Shown in pieces: positions 36,297-45,021 of a stretch of 64,000 nt of DNA. The stretch spans positions 1 through 64,000 of the forward strand of contig CAVTFT010000011.1 of assembly GCA_963734085.1 (NCBI GenBank). The letters are read 5' to 3'. Origin of the DNA: CAIWHR01 sp963734085 (GTDB lineage Bacteria > Pseudomonadota > Gammaproteobacteria > Burkholderiales > Casimicrobiaceae). Within the stretch, counting starts at the first letter, position 1, and each line of letters opens with the position of its first letter. Below the pieces are notes generated by a model. The model had not been told where the DNA came from. It was given only the letters and a program-made list of their open reading frames with translations, and made no database searches. The translations under genes were made by a program, and so were the position numbers.

Positions 36297-37516
36297 CTGT
36301 CGCACTCCCCGCCGATCATGTTGATCGAGCCGAACGTCGGGACGATGTCGGCAAGCTGGAAGCCGTCGAGCATCCGGTGCGCGCCACCCATGTGCACGAA
36401 CGACGGCGCGCGCACGTGGACTTTCCACGGAGTCCCTTCGCCGGTACTCACGAGATAGAAGCCGAGCTCGCCGTTGGGGGACTCGTGTGCGCTGTAGACG
36501 TCACCCGCGGGAACCTTCGGGCCGTCCATGATCACCTTGAAGTGGTTGATCAGCGACTCGATCTCCGTGTACACGAGGCTCTTTTCGGGCAGTACGCAAC
36601 GGTGGTCGTCGACGTTGATCGGGCCTTCGGGCAGCATGTCGCTGAGCTGGCGGATCATCCACACCGACTCGTCCATTTCACGCATCCGCACGTAATAGCG
36701 GTCGTAGTTGTCGCCCTTGATGCCGACCGGGACTTCGAAGTCGAGCTCGGCGTAGGCGAGGTACGGCGTATCTTTGCGCAGATCGCGCGGCGCGCCTGTC
36801 GAGCGCAGGATCGGCCCGGTATAGCCCCAGTTGATCGCTTCTGCAGTCGTTATCGTGCCGACGTTGCGCATCCGGTCGATGAAGATCCGGTTGCGGTCGA
36901 CGAGGCCATGGACGCGGGCGACGAAGTCCTCGTACTGGGCCATGATTTCGCCGAGGCGCTTCAGCCAACCTGCCGGGAGGTCACGGGCGAGTCCGCCGAT
37001 GCGGCCGTAGGTGTACGTGACGCGGGCGCCAGTCAGATCAGCGAGGTGCTCGTACATGTAGTCGCGGATCATCACGAGGTAGAGAAACGCCGTCATCGCA
37101 CCCAGCTCCATCAGCCCGGCGGCCACGCAGGTCAGATGGTCGACGATCCGCGAGTATTCGGACAGCAGCGTGCGCAGGTAACGGCAGCGCGGCGTGATCT
37201 CGATTCCCATCAGTTTCTCGACCGCCTCGCAGTAGGCGAAGTCGTTGATCAGCGCGGAAACATAGTTGAGTCGATCGACGTACGGGATCAGGTTGTGCCA
37301 GGTGTGCGACTCGCATTCCTTCTCGAAGCCGCGGTGCAGATAGCCTGGATGGATGTCGGTGCGCAGCACGCGCTCGCCGTCGAGCTCGGCGATGATCTGC
37401 ACGGTCCCGTGCGTCGCCGGGTGCGACGGCCCGATGTTGACGATGACGGTGTCGTCGCGCTCGCTCTTGGTGAAAGCGGGACGGACGGGGTTGGGAAGCG
37501 TCCGATCGAGTGGCAT
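36293..37516 (-). CDS. nuoD: NADH:quinone oxidoreductase subunit D
   Basis: A 407-residue subunit that lines the quinone pocket next to cluster N2. GPSHPATHGTVQIIAELDGE and DIHPGYLHRGFEKECESHTW are the signature regions, and the C-terminus LADIVPTFGSINMIGGECDR is the typical NuoD ending. The ATG at 37516 follows the nuoC stop by four bases. NuoC and NuoD are separate here, not fused as in E. coli. Confidence 0.96.
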   Translation of the reverse strand: MPLDRTLPNPVRPAFTKSERDDTVIVNIGPSHPATHGTVQIIAELDGERVLRTDIHPGYLHRGFEKECESHTWHNLIPYVDRLNYVSALINDFAYCEAVEKLMGIEITPRCRYLRTLLSEYSRIVDHLTCVAAGLMELGAMTAFLYLVMIRDYMYEHLADLTGARVTYTYGRIGGLARDLPAGWLKRLGEIMAQYEDFVARVHGLVDRNRIFIDRMRNVGTITTAEAINWGYTGPILRSTGAPRDLRKDTPYLAYAELDFEVPVGIKGDNYDRYYVRMREMDESVWMIRQLSDMLPEGPINVDDHRCVLPEKSLVYTEIESLINHFKVIMDGPKVPAGDVYSAHESPNGELGFYLVSTGEGTPWKVHVRAPSFVHMGGAHRMLDGFQLADIVPTFGSINMIGGECDR

Positions 37517-37520
37517 GGCG

Positions 37521-37994
37521 CTATCTGATGTAGGGCACGAGCGGTTGCTCATGCTCCTTCGCGTAGTCCTTGCGCAGCGGGTGCCCGACGAAGCCCTCGT
37601 AGAGCAGGACGGGGCGGAGGTCGTCATTGCCGCGGAACACGATGCCGTACATGTCGTGGCATTCGCGCTCCATGAACCGGGCGGCGCTGTAGAGTGCGAT
37701 GAGCGAATCGACGGTCGGATCGGTTTCGGGGAGGCGGGCCTTGAGGCGGACGCGGACGTGTTGCTGCGTCGAATAGAAATGCCAGACGACCTCAAAGCGC
37801 GGGACTTGCGGCAGCCAATCGACGGCGGTGACGTCGAGGAAGAGGTCGAAGCCAAATTCGGTCTTGAGCTTCTTCACGACATCGATGAGAGCGGGTGGAG
37901 CGATCGCGAATACGGCAACGCCGTGCGCGACGGTGGCCTCCGTGGCCAGCGGACGCAGCCCTTCCTGCAGACGCGCGACGAAGTCCGCGGTCAC
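37521..37994 (-). CDS. nuoC: NADH:quinone oxidoreductase subunit C
   Basis: A 157-residue hydrophilic subunit. FLDVTAVDWLPQVPRFEVVWHFYST and ERECHDMYGIVFRGNDDLRPVLLYEGFVGHPLRKDY are the complex I 30-kDa signature. The start is GTG at 37994, two bases after the nuoB stop, with AAGGAT nine bases upstream. It is shorter than the roughly 200 residues usual in betaproteobacteria because the N-terminal extension is missing. Confidence 0.93.
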   Translation of the reverse strand: MTADFVARLQEGLRPLATEATVAHGVAVFAIAPPALIDVVKKLKTEFGFDLFLDVTAVDWLPQVPRFEVVWHFYSTQQHVRVRLKARLPETDPTVDSLIALYSAARFMERECHDMYGIVFRGNDDLRPVLLYEGFVGHPLRKDYAKEHEQPLVPYIR

Positions 37995-37996
37995 GG

Positions 37997-38512
37997 TCAG
38001 AAATCCTTGGTGACGATCGGGTGGTGCGAACGGGCGATCATGTCCTGCAGCCGCATGATGCCGTCGATCACCATTTCTGGACGCGGCGGGCAACCGGGAA
38101 CGTAGATGTCGACGGGGATGATCCGGTCGATGCCGGCGACCGCCGCATAGTTCTGGTAGAAGCCGCCGGAGGTCGCGCAGACGCCGAAGGCCATCACCCA
38201 TTTCGGCTCGCACATCTGGTCATAGACCTTCTTCAGGACCGGCGCCTGCTTGTGCGAGATCGTGCCCACCACCATGAGGAGATCGGCCTGCCGCGGCGAA
38301 AAGCGGGGAAGTGCGGCGCCGAAACGGTCGGTGTCGTAGGGCGTGGAGCTCACCGCCATGAACTCCATCGCGCAGCACGCGGTCACGAACGGATAGGGAA
38401 ACAGCGAGAACTTGCGCGCCCAGCCGATGAGCTCGTCCTTCTTCGTCGTCAGGTACTCGAACGCCTGCGACCTTCCTTCGGCCGGGTGGATCGGTATGGT
38501 CTTGGAGCTCAT
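37997..38512 (-). CDS. nuoB: NADH:quinone oxidoreductase subunit B (cluster N2)
   Basis: A 171-residue subunit with the tandem cysteines VTACCAMEF and further ligands in CEPKWVMAFGVCATSGG and YVPGCPPRPE, which bind cluster N2, the electron donor to quinone. It is separated from nuoA by 253 bp of tandem repeats, an unusually long gap inside a nuo operon. Confidence 0.96.
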   Translation of the reverse strand: MSSKTIPIHPAEGRSQAFEYLTTKKDELIGWARKFSLFPYPFVTACCAMEFMAVSSTPYDTDRFGAALPRFSPRQADLLMVVGTISHKQAPVLKKVYDQMCEPKWVMAFGVCATSGGFYQNYAAVAGIDRIIPVDIYVPGCPPRPEMVIDGIMRLQDMIARSHHPIVTKDF

Positions 38513-38765
38513 GGGGTGACCTCCCCCAGGCTCGCCGCTGCGCGGCTTCGCGCACCCCCTCCGCGAGGGAGGGGGCGAGCGCCTTGGGACGGCCCGGCGG
38601 CGCTTGGGAAACCCCCCCCCGCAGTCGCTTCGCGACCTCCCCCCTGAGGGGGGCGAGCGCCTTGGGACGGCCCGGCGGCGCTTGGGAAACTCCCCCCCGC
38701 AGTCGCTTCGCGACCTCCCCCCTGAGGGGGGCGAGCGCCTTGGGACGGCCCGGCGGCGCTCATGG
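38513..38765. repeat. Three tandem copies of the dispersed intergenic repeat between nuoB and nuoA
   Basis: The string gccttgggac recurs at 38581, 38659 and 38737, exactly 78 bp apart. Each unit has the ccccctgagggggg-type palindrome followed by cgagcgccttgggacggccc and ggcggcgctt. The second and third units are almost identical; the first differs in its left half (cgaccccctccgcgagg-like). The array fills the whole nuoB-nuoA gap. It might form strong hairpins in the nuo transcript. Confidence 0.92.
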
Positions 38766-39131
38766 CTATTCCGTGACGGCTTCGAGGAGCCGGGCCTTGT
38801 AGACGTAGAGCAGGATCAGCACCAGCAGGAAGACGAATATGCCGAATGTCGCCAGCATGAAGCCGGTGACCGGTTGTGCGCCCAGCGCCCAGATGAACAG
38901 GAACACCGTCTCGAGATCGAACAGGATGAACACGATTGCGACCGCGTAATACTTGATCGGCATCGCCTTCACGTTCCGCGTATCGACGGGCGTTGCGCCA
39001 CACTCAAACGGCTCGAGCTTGTTCGCGGTCGCGTCGGGCTTCGGGCCGAGAAACCGGTTCATCAGCAGCGTGACGAACACGAACCCCAGGATCGCCAGCA
39101 TGTACAGCAGAAACACGACGTAGGGGTTCAT
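38766..39131 (-). CDS. nuoA: NADH:quinone oxidoreductase subunit A
   Basis: A 121-residue three-helix subunit. KLEPFECGATPVDTRNVKAM and YYAVAIVFILFDLETVFLFIW are the invariant loop and acidic helix of NuoA. It is the first gene of the nuo-nqr cluster. The ATG at 39131 lies about 56 bases downstream of the predicted start site. Confidence 0.96.
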   Translation of the reverse strand: MNPYVVFLLYMLAILGFVFVTLLMNRFLGPKPDATANKLEPFECGATPVDTRNVKAMPIKYYAVAIVFILFDLETVFLFIWALGAQPVTGFMLATFGIFVFLLVLILLYVYKARLLEAVTE

Positions 39132-39193
39132 TGGAGAGGCTGTCAGCGATCGGATGCGTGTTGGACGCGTTCGGCGGAGCAGTCGGTGCTTGG

Positions 39194-39235
39194 AGACTAG
39201 ATGCACCGTGGCTGCGACAGGTTGACGCAGATCAA
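39194..39235 (-). promoter_or_regulatory. Predicted FNR-type promoter of the nuo-nqr cluster
   Basis: TTGAC-GCAG-ATCAA at 39222-39235 is a near-consensus FNR-type box in the 230-bp gap between the malic enzyme gene and nuoA. A -10-like TAGTCT on the minus strand (39194-39199) lies 32 bp away centre to centre, predicting a start near 39187 with the box at about -41.5. The hexamer is weak but the box is clear. The rest of the gap shows nothing else recognised. Confidence 0.65.
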
Positions 39236-39361
39236 CGGGCTACCAGAGTTGCCGCCTCGCGGCACGCCTCATTGACCCCGGTCAGACAAGGGTCGGACCG
39301 GGCCGGCGGCCGCACGTATTCGAAGGACGCGCGGCCTTCCTGTGTGGTAAGAAGCCGTTCC

Positions 39362-41035
39362 TCAGTTCCCCGCGACGTAAGTGGCGTAGTGCGGGTCGTA
39401 CATCTGCGCGCGCACGTGCGCGAGGAGGTCCGCCGGCCGGGCGGCCGCCGCGAGGCCATCGCGGAACGCAACGCCCGCAACTGCGGTCGCGATGTGCGCC
39501 GACACGTCGCGGATCTTCGCCAATGGCGGATACAGGCTGCCCTGTGCGAGGTCGGCTTCCGTGACCTGGTCCGCGAGTGTCTTTGCCGTCGTCAGGAACA
39601 TCGCGTCGGTGATCCGCCGCGCACGGCTGACGATCGCCCCCAGCCCCACGCCGGGGAAGATGTACGAGTTGTTGCCCTGGCGCGGCACGAACGTCTTGCC
39701 GGCGAGCGTGACGGGATCGAAGGGGCTGCCCGACGCGTACAACGCGCGTCCACCGCTCCATTCGTAGGCCTGCGCCGCCGTGCATTCGGACTTCGACGTC
39801 GGGTTCGACAGCGCGAAAATGATCGGCCGCTCGTTGTTGTTGGCCATCTCCTGCACGACGTCCCGCGTGAACGTGCCGCCGACGGCGGCAACGCCAATGA
39901 TCGCCGTGGGCTTCAGCGACTTGATGGCGGCGAGGAAATCGGCGGTCGGCGTGTGCTCGTGCGCATACGGGCGTTTATGCTGGGCGAGACTGTCGCGGCT
40001 CTTCACGACGAGCCCTTGCGAGTCGACGAGCCAGCAACGGCCGCGCGCGGCGGGGCGCGGCACGCCCGCTGCCACCATCGCTTCGACGACGAGATCGGCA
40101 ATGCCGGTCGCGGCTTCGCCGGCGCCGAAGAACAGGATCTTCTGCGCCGCGAGCCCGCCGCCAGTGATACGCAGCGCCGACAGGATGCCCGCGAGCGCGA
40201 CGGCCGCCGTACCCTGGATGTCGTCGTTGAAGGTGCAGATCCGGTCGCGGTACTTCGCGAGCAGACGAAACGCGTTGTGGTTGGCGAAATCCTCGAACTG
40301 GACGACCACGCCGGGGAAGACCTCCTGCGTCGCGACGATGAACTCCTCGATCAGCGCGTCGTAGTCGGCGCCTTCGAGCCGCGGCTGCTGCAGCCCGATG
40401 TAGAGCGGATCGCGGCGCAGGGCCTCGTTGTTGGTGCCTACGTCGAGAAGCACCGGCAGGCAATGCGTCGGGTGGACCCCCGCGCCCGCCGTGTAGAGCG
40501 CGAGCTTGCCGACCGGAATACCCATGCCGTTGGCGCCAAGGTCGCCCAGGCCCAGGATGCGCTCGCCGTCGGTGACGACGATGATCCGGACGTCGTGGTA
40601 GGGCCAGTTGCGCAGCACGCTCGCGATCCGGCCGCGATCGTTGGCGCCGACGAACAGTCCCCGCGGCCGCTGGAAGATGTGGCCGAACTGCTGGCAGGCG
40701 AGACCGACCGTCGGCGTGTAGATGATTGGCATCATCTCGTCGGGATGGTCGATGACCGTGCGGTAGAACAGCGCCTCGTTGCGGTCGTGCAGCGCGTTCA
40801 GGTCGATGTATTTTTCGAGATCGGTCGGCTTGCGGCGGAAATTCTCGAGCACGCGTGCTTCCTGCTCCTCCTGCGAGCAGATATGCGGCGGCAGCAGGCC
40901 GCGCAAGCCCAGCACGTCACGCTCGGTGTCGGTGAAGGCCGTGCCCTTGTTCAACGTGGGCTCGCGCAGGAGCGACAAGCCCTTGGGAAGCCATGCCGGC
41001 GCGCCGGCGGGTGCATGGTGTACGGTTTGGTCCAC
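39362..41035 (-). CDS. NAD(P)-dependent malic enzyme (oxaloacetate-decarboxylating)
   Basis: A 557-residue malic enzyme of the large MaeA (ScfA) type, converting malate to pyruvate and CO2 with NAD(P)H. MPIIYTPTVGLACQQFG is the N-terminal signature. EDFANHNAFRLLAKYRDRICTFNDDIQGTA covers the metal site, FFGAGEAATGIADLV the dinucleotide fold and FALSNPTSKSECTAAQAY the last active-site loop. The GTG start at 41035 is chosen for GAGGAG six bases upstream; longer frames overlap the upstream gene. It ends the por operon, so malate can feed pyruvate to Por. The cofactor preference cannot be read from the sequence with confidence. Confidence 0.95.
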   Translation of the reverse strand: MDQTVHHAPAGAPAWLPKGLSLLREPTLNKGTAFTDTERDVLGLRGLLPPHICSQEEQEARVLENFRRKPTDLEKYIDLNALHDRNEALFYRTVIDHPDEMMPIIYTPTVGLACQQFGHIFQRPRGLFVGANDRGRIASVLRNWPYHDVRIIVVTDGERILGLGDLGANGMGIPVGKLALYTAGAGVHPTHCLPVLLDVGTNNEALRRDPLYIGLQQPRLEGADYDALIEEFIVATQEVFPGVVVQFEDFANHNAFRLLAKYRDRICTFNDDIQGTAAVALAGILSALRITGGGLAAQKILFFGAGEAATGIADLVVEAMVAAGVPRPAARGRCWLVDSQGLVVKSRDSLAQHKRPYAHEHTPTADFLAAIKSLKPTAIIGVAAVGGTFTRDVVQEMANNNERPIIFALSNPTSKSECTAAQAYEWSGGRALYASGSPFDPVTLAGKTFVPRQGNNSYIFPGVGLGAIVSRARRITDAMFLTTAKTLADQVTEADLAQGSLYPPLAKIRDVSAHIATAVAGVAFRDGLAAAARPADLLAHVRAQMYDPHYATYVAGN

Positions 41036-41094
41036 GGTGTTCTCCTCGTTGATCCGGTGCGCGCGGGACGTGGTGAGGCCGGACCGCGGCTGCA

Positions 41095-42723
41095 TCACGT
41101 CGTCTCCGGCACCATCTTGATCGCACCGCAAGGGCATTCGGACACGCAGATGCCGCAGCCCTTGCAGTAGTCGTAGTTGAACTCGAAGCGCTTGCCCGGC
41201 CCGAGCTTGATCACCGCGTTGTCCGGGCAGACGCCGTAGCAGTTGTCGCATTCGAAGCAGTTGCCGCACGAAAGGCAGCGCCGCGCTTCGAACAGCGCAT
41301 TGGTTTCGTCCAGACCGCTCACGACCTCGTCGAACGTCGACGTGCGCCGCGCCAGATCGAGCCGCGGGCGCACCATGTGCGGCGCGTCGGCGTAGTACCA
41401 GGGATTGAGCTTGCCGAACTCGGCCAGCTCATGCTTGGGCGGCGGCGCATAGACGGCGCCGCGGAGCCAGGCATCGATATGGCGCGCGGCCTTCTTGCCG
41501 TGGCCGACGGCGACCGTCACGGTACGCTCGGAGGGCACCATGTCGCCACCCGCGAAGATGCCGGCATAGCCGGTCATCATGTTGGGCCCGACTTCGACGG
41601 TGCCGTTCTTGATTGCGAGCCCGGGCACACCTTCGAGCAGCGACAGATCGACGTCCTGCCCGAGCGCCAGCACCAGCGAGTCGGCTTCGAGCGTCTCCAG
41701 CTCGCCGGTCGGCTGCGGAAACCCGGTCGCATCGAGCGTCATCTTTTCGACGGTCAGCGTGCCCTCGTCGGCCATGTTCCTGATCGTCGAGAGCCACTTG
41801 ATCAGCACGCCTTCCTGCAGCGCTTCCTCGACTTCGAAGTCGTGCGCGGGCATCTTTTCGCGCGTGCGGCGGTAGACGATGATCGCCTCGGTGGCGCCGA
41901 GGCGCTTTGCCGTGCGCGCGACGTCGAGCGCGGTGTTGCCGCCCCCGTAGACCACCACGCGGCGGCCGAGCATCGGCTTTTCCTGGCCTTCCATGCCGCG
42001 CAGCACCGATACCGCGTCGAGCATCCGCGCCGCCTCGCCGGCCGGGATGTACGCCCGCTTGCCGATGTGCGCGCCGACGGCCAGGAACGCGGCGTCGAAT
42101 CCACCTTCGCGCATCGTCGCGCGAATGTCTTCGACCTTGCGGTTGAGCTCGAGCACGACACCCATGTCGAGAATGCGTTGCACCTCGGCGTCGAGCACGT
42201 CACGTGGCAGGCGGTACTTCGGGATCCCGAAGCGCATCATGCCGCCCGCAAAGGGGCCGGCTTCGACGATCGTCACGCGATGCCCGAGCCGCCGCAGGTG
42301 ATAGGCGGCGGAGAGTCCCGACGGCCCGGCGCCGACGACGAGCACGCGCTTTCCCGATTCGGCGGCGGGCGGCGCGAACTTCCAGCCGCGCTTGATCGCC
42401 TCGTCGCCCAGAAAGCGCTCGATCGCGTTGATGCCGACCGCCTCGTCGAGCTTTCCGCGGTTGCAGGCGTCCTGGCACGGGTGATAGCAGACACGCCCCA
42501 TGATCGCGGGCAGCGGGTTGTTCTGCGTCAATGCGCGAAAGGCCGCTTCGTAGTCGCCGCTCTCGGCGTGATAGAGCCAGCCCTGGATGTCCTCGCCCGC
42601 CGGGCACGCGACGTTGCACGGCGGCAGACGGTCGACGTAGAGGGGGCGCGAGACCCGCCATGAGCCGGTCTTGTTCGCGAGACTCGAGCCGACATCCAGC
42701 GTGATCGCGAACGGCTTATCCAC
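41095..42723 (-). CDS. GltD-like NAD(P)H oxidoreductase with ferredoxin tail, Por electron-transfer subunit
   Basis: A 542-residue flavoprotein. The N-terminal Fe-S motif (CNVACPAGEDIQGW ... CYHPCQDACNRG) and the two dinucleotide folds (VLVVGAGPSGLSAAYHL; VVVYGGGNTALDVARTAKRLG) match the small subunit of glutamate synthase and related NAD(P)H:acceptor proteins. The C-terminus adds two [4Fe-4S] motifs (CLSCGNCFECDNCYGVCP and CKGCGICVSECPCGAI), the PorD-type ferredoxin. It lies between porB and the malic enzyme gene, overlapping porB by eight bases from a GTG start. It should carry electrons from the 2-oxoacid oxidoreductase to or from NAD(P), as KorC does in Azoarcus; that role is inferred. 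Confidence 0.85.
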   Translation of the reverse strand: MDKPFAITLDVGSSLANKTGSWRVSRPLYVDRLPPCNVACPAGEDIQGWLYHAESGDYEAAFRALTQNNPLPAIMGRVCYHPCQDACNRGKLDEAVGINAIERFLGDEAIKRGWKFAPPAAESGKRVLVVGAGPSGLSAAYHLRRLGHRVTIVEAGPFAGGMMRFGIPKYRLPRDVLDAEVQRILDMGVVLELNRKVEDIRATMREGGFDAAFLAVGAHIGKRAYIPAGEAARMLDAVSVLRGMEGQEKPMLGRRVVVYGGGNTALDVARTAKRLGATEAIIVYRRTREKMPAHDFEVEEALQEGVLIKWLSTIRNMADEGTLTVEKMTLDATGFPQPTGELETLEADSLVLALGQDVDLSLLEGVPGLAIKNGTVEVGPNMMTGYAGIFAGGDMVPSERTVTVAVGHGKKAARHIDAWLRGAVYAPPPKHELAEFGKLNPWYYADAPHMVRPRLDLARRTSTFDEVVSGLDETNALFEARRCLSCGNCFECDNCYGVCPDNAVIKLGPGKRFEFNYDYCKGCGICVSECPCGAIKMVPETT

Positions 42724-43756
42724 CGGCCGTCTCCCCGGCGGCGAGGCCGAAGCGCGCGATGTTGCGATCGGCGATCGCCTGGATCGCGTCGAGCCGTGCC
42801 TTGTCCGGCTTCGTCCCGAAAAGATGCGCAAAGCGCTTTTGCAGCTGCAGATATTCGGTGACCGGGACGGGCCTTCGGAGTTTCGTGCGCCCGGTGATCT
42901 CGCCATGCTCGGCTTCGAACAGCGGAAAGAGCCCCGACTCGACCGCCAGGCGCGCGACCTTGATGGTGTCGGCGGGCGCCGAGCCCCAGCCGAGCGGGCA
43001 GGGGACGTGGATGTGGACATAGCGTGCGCCGTGAATCCCCATCGCCTTGGTCACCTTGAACTCGAGATCGCGCAGGTTGGCCACACTCGCCGTTGCAACG
43101 TAGGGAATCTGGTGCGCCATCGCGATCAGCGGCACGCTCTTGCCGGTGCCGAACACATTGCCCGGCTCACGTCCGACCGCCATCGTCGTCGCGGTACGCG
43201 CGGCGGGTGGCGTCGCGCTCGAGCGCTGGACGCCGGTGTTCATGTACGCCTCGTTGTCGTAGCAGATGTAGAGCACGTCGTCGTTGCGCTCGAACATTCC
43301 GGAAAGGCAGCCGAAGCCGATGTCGGTCGTGCCGCCGTCGCCGCCCTGGGCGACGACGCGCACGTCGGTGCGGCCCTTGACGCGCATCGCCGCGGCGACG
43401 CCCGACGCGACGGCGGCCGCGTTGCCGAACAGCGAATGGATCCACGGGATCTGCCACGACGTCTCGGGATACGGCGTCGAGAACACCTCGAGGCAGCCGG
43501 TCGCGTTGACGGCGATCACTTGGTTCGCCGCCGCGCGCATCGCAGCGTCGATCGCGTAGCGCGCACCCAGCGCCTCGCCGCAGCCCTGGCACGCGCGGTG
43601 CCCCGAGTTGAGCGAGTTGGTCCGCTCCATGTTGGCCTGCACAGACCGCTCGTTTTCGGCGAGCAGCCGGTTGCCGACGGTGAACGTCCCCGTCTGGTAG
43701 AACTTGACCGACTGCATCGGCGGCGCCGCTGGGTCAGGGAACTTGAGATTGCTCAT
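42716..43756 (-). CDS. porB: Pyruvate:acceptor (ferredoxin-type) oxidoreductase beta subunit
   Basis: A 346-residue thiamine-diphosphate-binding subunit. ACQGCGEALGARYA has the cysteine pair of the proximal [4Fe-4S] cluster. GGDGGTTDIGFGCLSGMFERN and CYDNEAYMNTGVQRS form the TPP/Mg motif, and HVPCPLGWG carries another conserved cysteine. The ATG at 43756 has GAGGA eight bases upstream and lies 11 bp after porA. Confidence 0.93.
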   Translation of the reverse strand: MSNLKFPDPAAPPMQSVKFYQTGTFTVGNRLLAENERSVQANMERTNSLNSGHRACQGCGEALGARYAIDAAMRAAANQVIAVNATGCLEVFSTPYPETSWQIPWIHSLFGNAAAVASGVAAAMRVKGRTDVRVVAQGGDGGTTDIGFGCLSGMFERNDDVLYICYDNEAYMNTGVQRSSATPPAARTATTMAVGREPGNVFGTGKSVPLIAMAHQIPYVATASVANLRDLEFKVTKAMGIHGARYVHIHVPCPLGWGSAPADTIKVARLAVESGLFPLFEAEHGEITGRTKLRRPVPVTEYLQLQKRFAHLFGTKPDKARLDAIQAIADRNIARFGLAAGETAGG

Positions 43757-43767
43757 CCGATTCTTCC

Positions 43768-45021
43768 TCAGCCGATCCGCGATCCGACGGTGCCCAGGCG
43801 GCGCAGGATTGCTTCGGCCGTGGGCCCGGTCCGCCGCGCCAGCGCCTCGCGCTCGAGCTCGTGCGCGACGACGTCGGCGTTGAGATCGAGGAAAGTCACC
43901 TGCTCGAGCTCGTCGGCGGCCGCGTCCTCGAACAGTTGCCGCAGCGACGCCCGCGTGATCGCACGGCCGCCCAGTCCGGCGATGACCGTATAGCCGTTCA
44001 GCTGAATGCCGGACAGCGACTTGCGCACGCCGTCGGAAACGATGCCGCCGAGACCCACCGCCAGGCATTTTTCGAGGACGACCACGCGCTTCGCGCTCTG
44101 CAGCGTCTCGCGCAGCGCGAGCAAGGGGAACGGCCGGAACGAGCAGATCGACACCGATCCGATCGCCACGCCATCAGCCCGCATGTCGTCGACGACTTCC
44201 TGCACGGTGCCATTGACCGAGCCCAGCGCAACGACGATGGTCTCCGCGTCCGCGGTGCGATAGGAACGGATCAGCCCGCCGGAGGTGCGGCCGAACCGTG
44301 CCCTGAACGCATCGGAAAGCTGCGGGATCAGCGACAGTGCGCGCAATTGCTTGTGATGGGCGAGGTAGCGCACCTCGGTGAACGCTTCGGGCCCGACCAT
44401 CGCGCCGATCGACACGGGCTCCGCAGGATCGAGGATCTGCCGTGGCTCGAACGGCGGCAGGAACGCGTCGACCTGGCCCTGCGTGGGCATATCGACACGG
44501 TCGTACGCGTGGGTGAGGATGAAGCCGTCCATGCACACCATCACCGGACACGACAGCTCTTCGGCGAGACGGAACGCCTGGATGTGCAGATCGAGCGCTT
44601 CCTGATTGGTCTCCGCGTAAAGCTGGATCCAGCCGGCGTCGCGCATCGACATGCTGTCGGAATGGTCGTTCCAGATGTTGATCGGCGCGCCGATCGCACG
44701 GTTGCCGATCGTCATGACGATGGGCAGACCCAATCCAGCCGCGTTGTAGACGGCCTCGGCCATGAACAGCAAGCCCTGGCTCGAGGTTGCCGTGTAGGTC
44801 CGCGCCCCCGCGGCGGACGAGCCGATCGCCACCGACAGCGCGGCAAACTCCGATTCGACATTGATGAACTCGCATCCGGAGAGCTCGCCGGATTTCACCA
44901 TCTCGCCCAGACCCTCGACGATGTGCGTCTGCGGCGTGATCGGATAGGCGCAGATCACTTCGGGGCGGCAGAGCGCGATCGCCTCGGCGACGGCCCAGGA
45001 GCCCTCGACTTGCTTAAGCAT
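43768..45021 (-). CDS. porA: Pyruvate:acceptor oxidoreductase alpha subunit
   Basis: A 417-residue subunit. CAYPITPQTHIVEGLGEMV and EFINVESEFAALSVAIGSS are the alpha-subunit substrate-site signatures, and MDGFILTHAYDRVDMPTQ follows the pyruvate-specific pattern, not the 2-oxoglutarate one. With PorG, PorB and the ferredoxin tail of the next gene it makes a four-part pyruvate synthase-type enzyme: pyruvate plus CoA to acetyl-CoA and CO2. It overlaps porG by eight bases. Confidence 0.93.
   Translation of the reverse strand: MLKQVEGSWAVAEAIALCRPEVICAYPITPQTHIVEGLGEMVKSGELSGCEFINVESEFAALSVAIGSSAAGARTYTATSSQGLLFMAEAVYNAAGLGLPIVMTIGNRAIGAPINIWNDHSDSMSMRDAGWIQLYAETNQEALDLHIQAFRLAEELSCPVMVCMDGFILTHAYDRVDMPTQGQVDAFLPPFEPRQILDPAEPVSIGAMVGPEAFTEVRYLAHHKQLRALSLIPQLSDAFRARFGRTSGGLIRSYRTADAETIVVALGSVNGTVQEVVDDMRADGVAIGSVSICSFRPFPLLALRETLQSAKRVVVLEKCLAVGLGGIVSDGVRKSLSGIQLNGYTVIAGLGGRAITRASLRQLFEDAAADELEQVTFLDLNADVVAHELEREALARRTGPTAEAILRRLGTVGSRIG

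Noticed and set aside
38513..38765. CRISPR-like appearance of regularly spaced repeats
   Set aside because: The unit is 78 bp without unique spacers, repeats are tandem and directly adjacent, and no cas gene is present.
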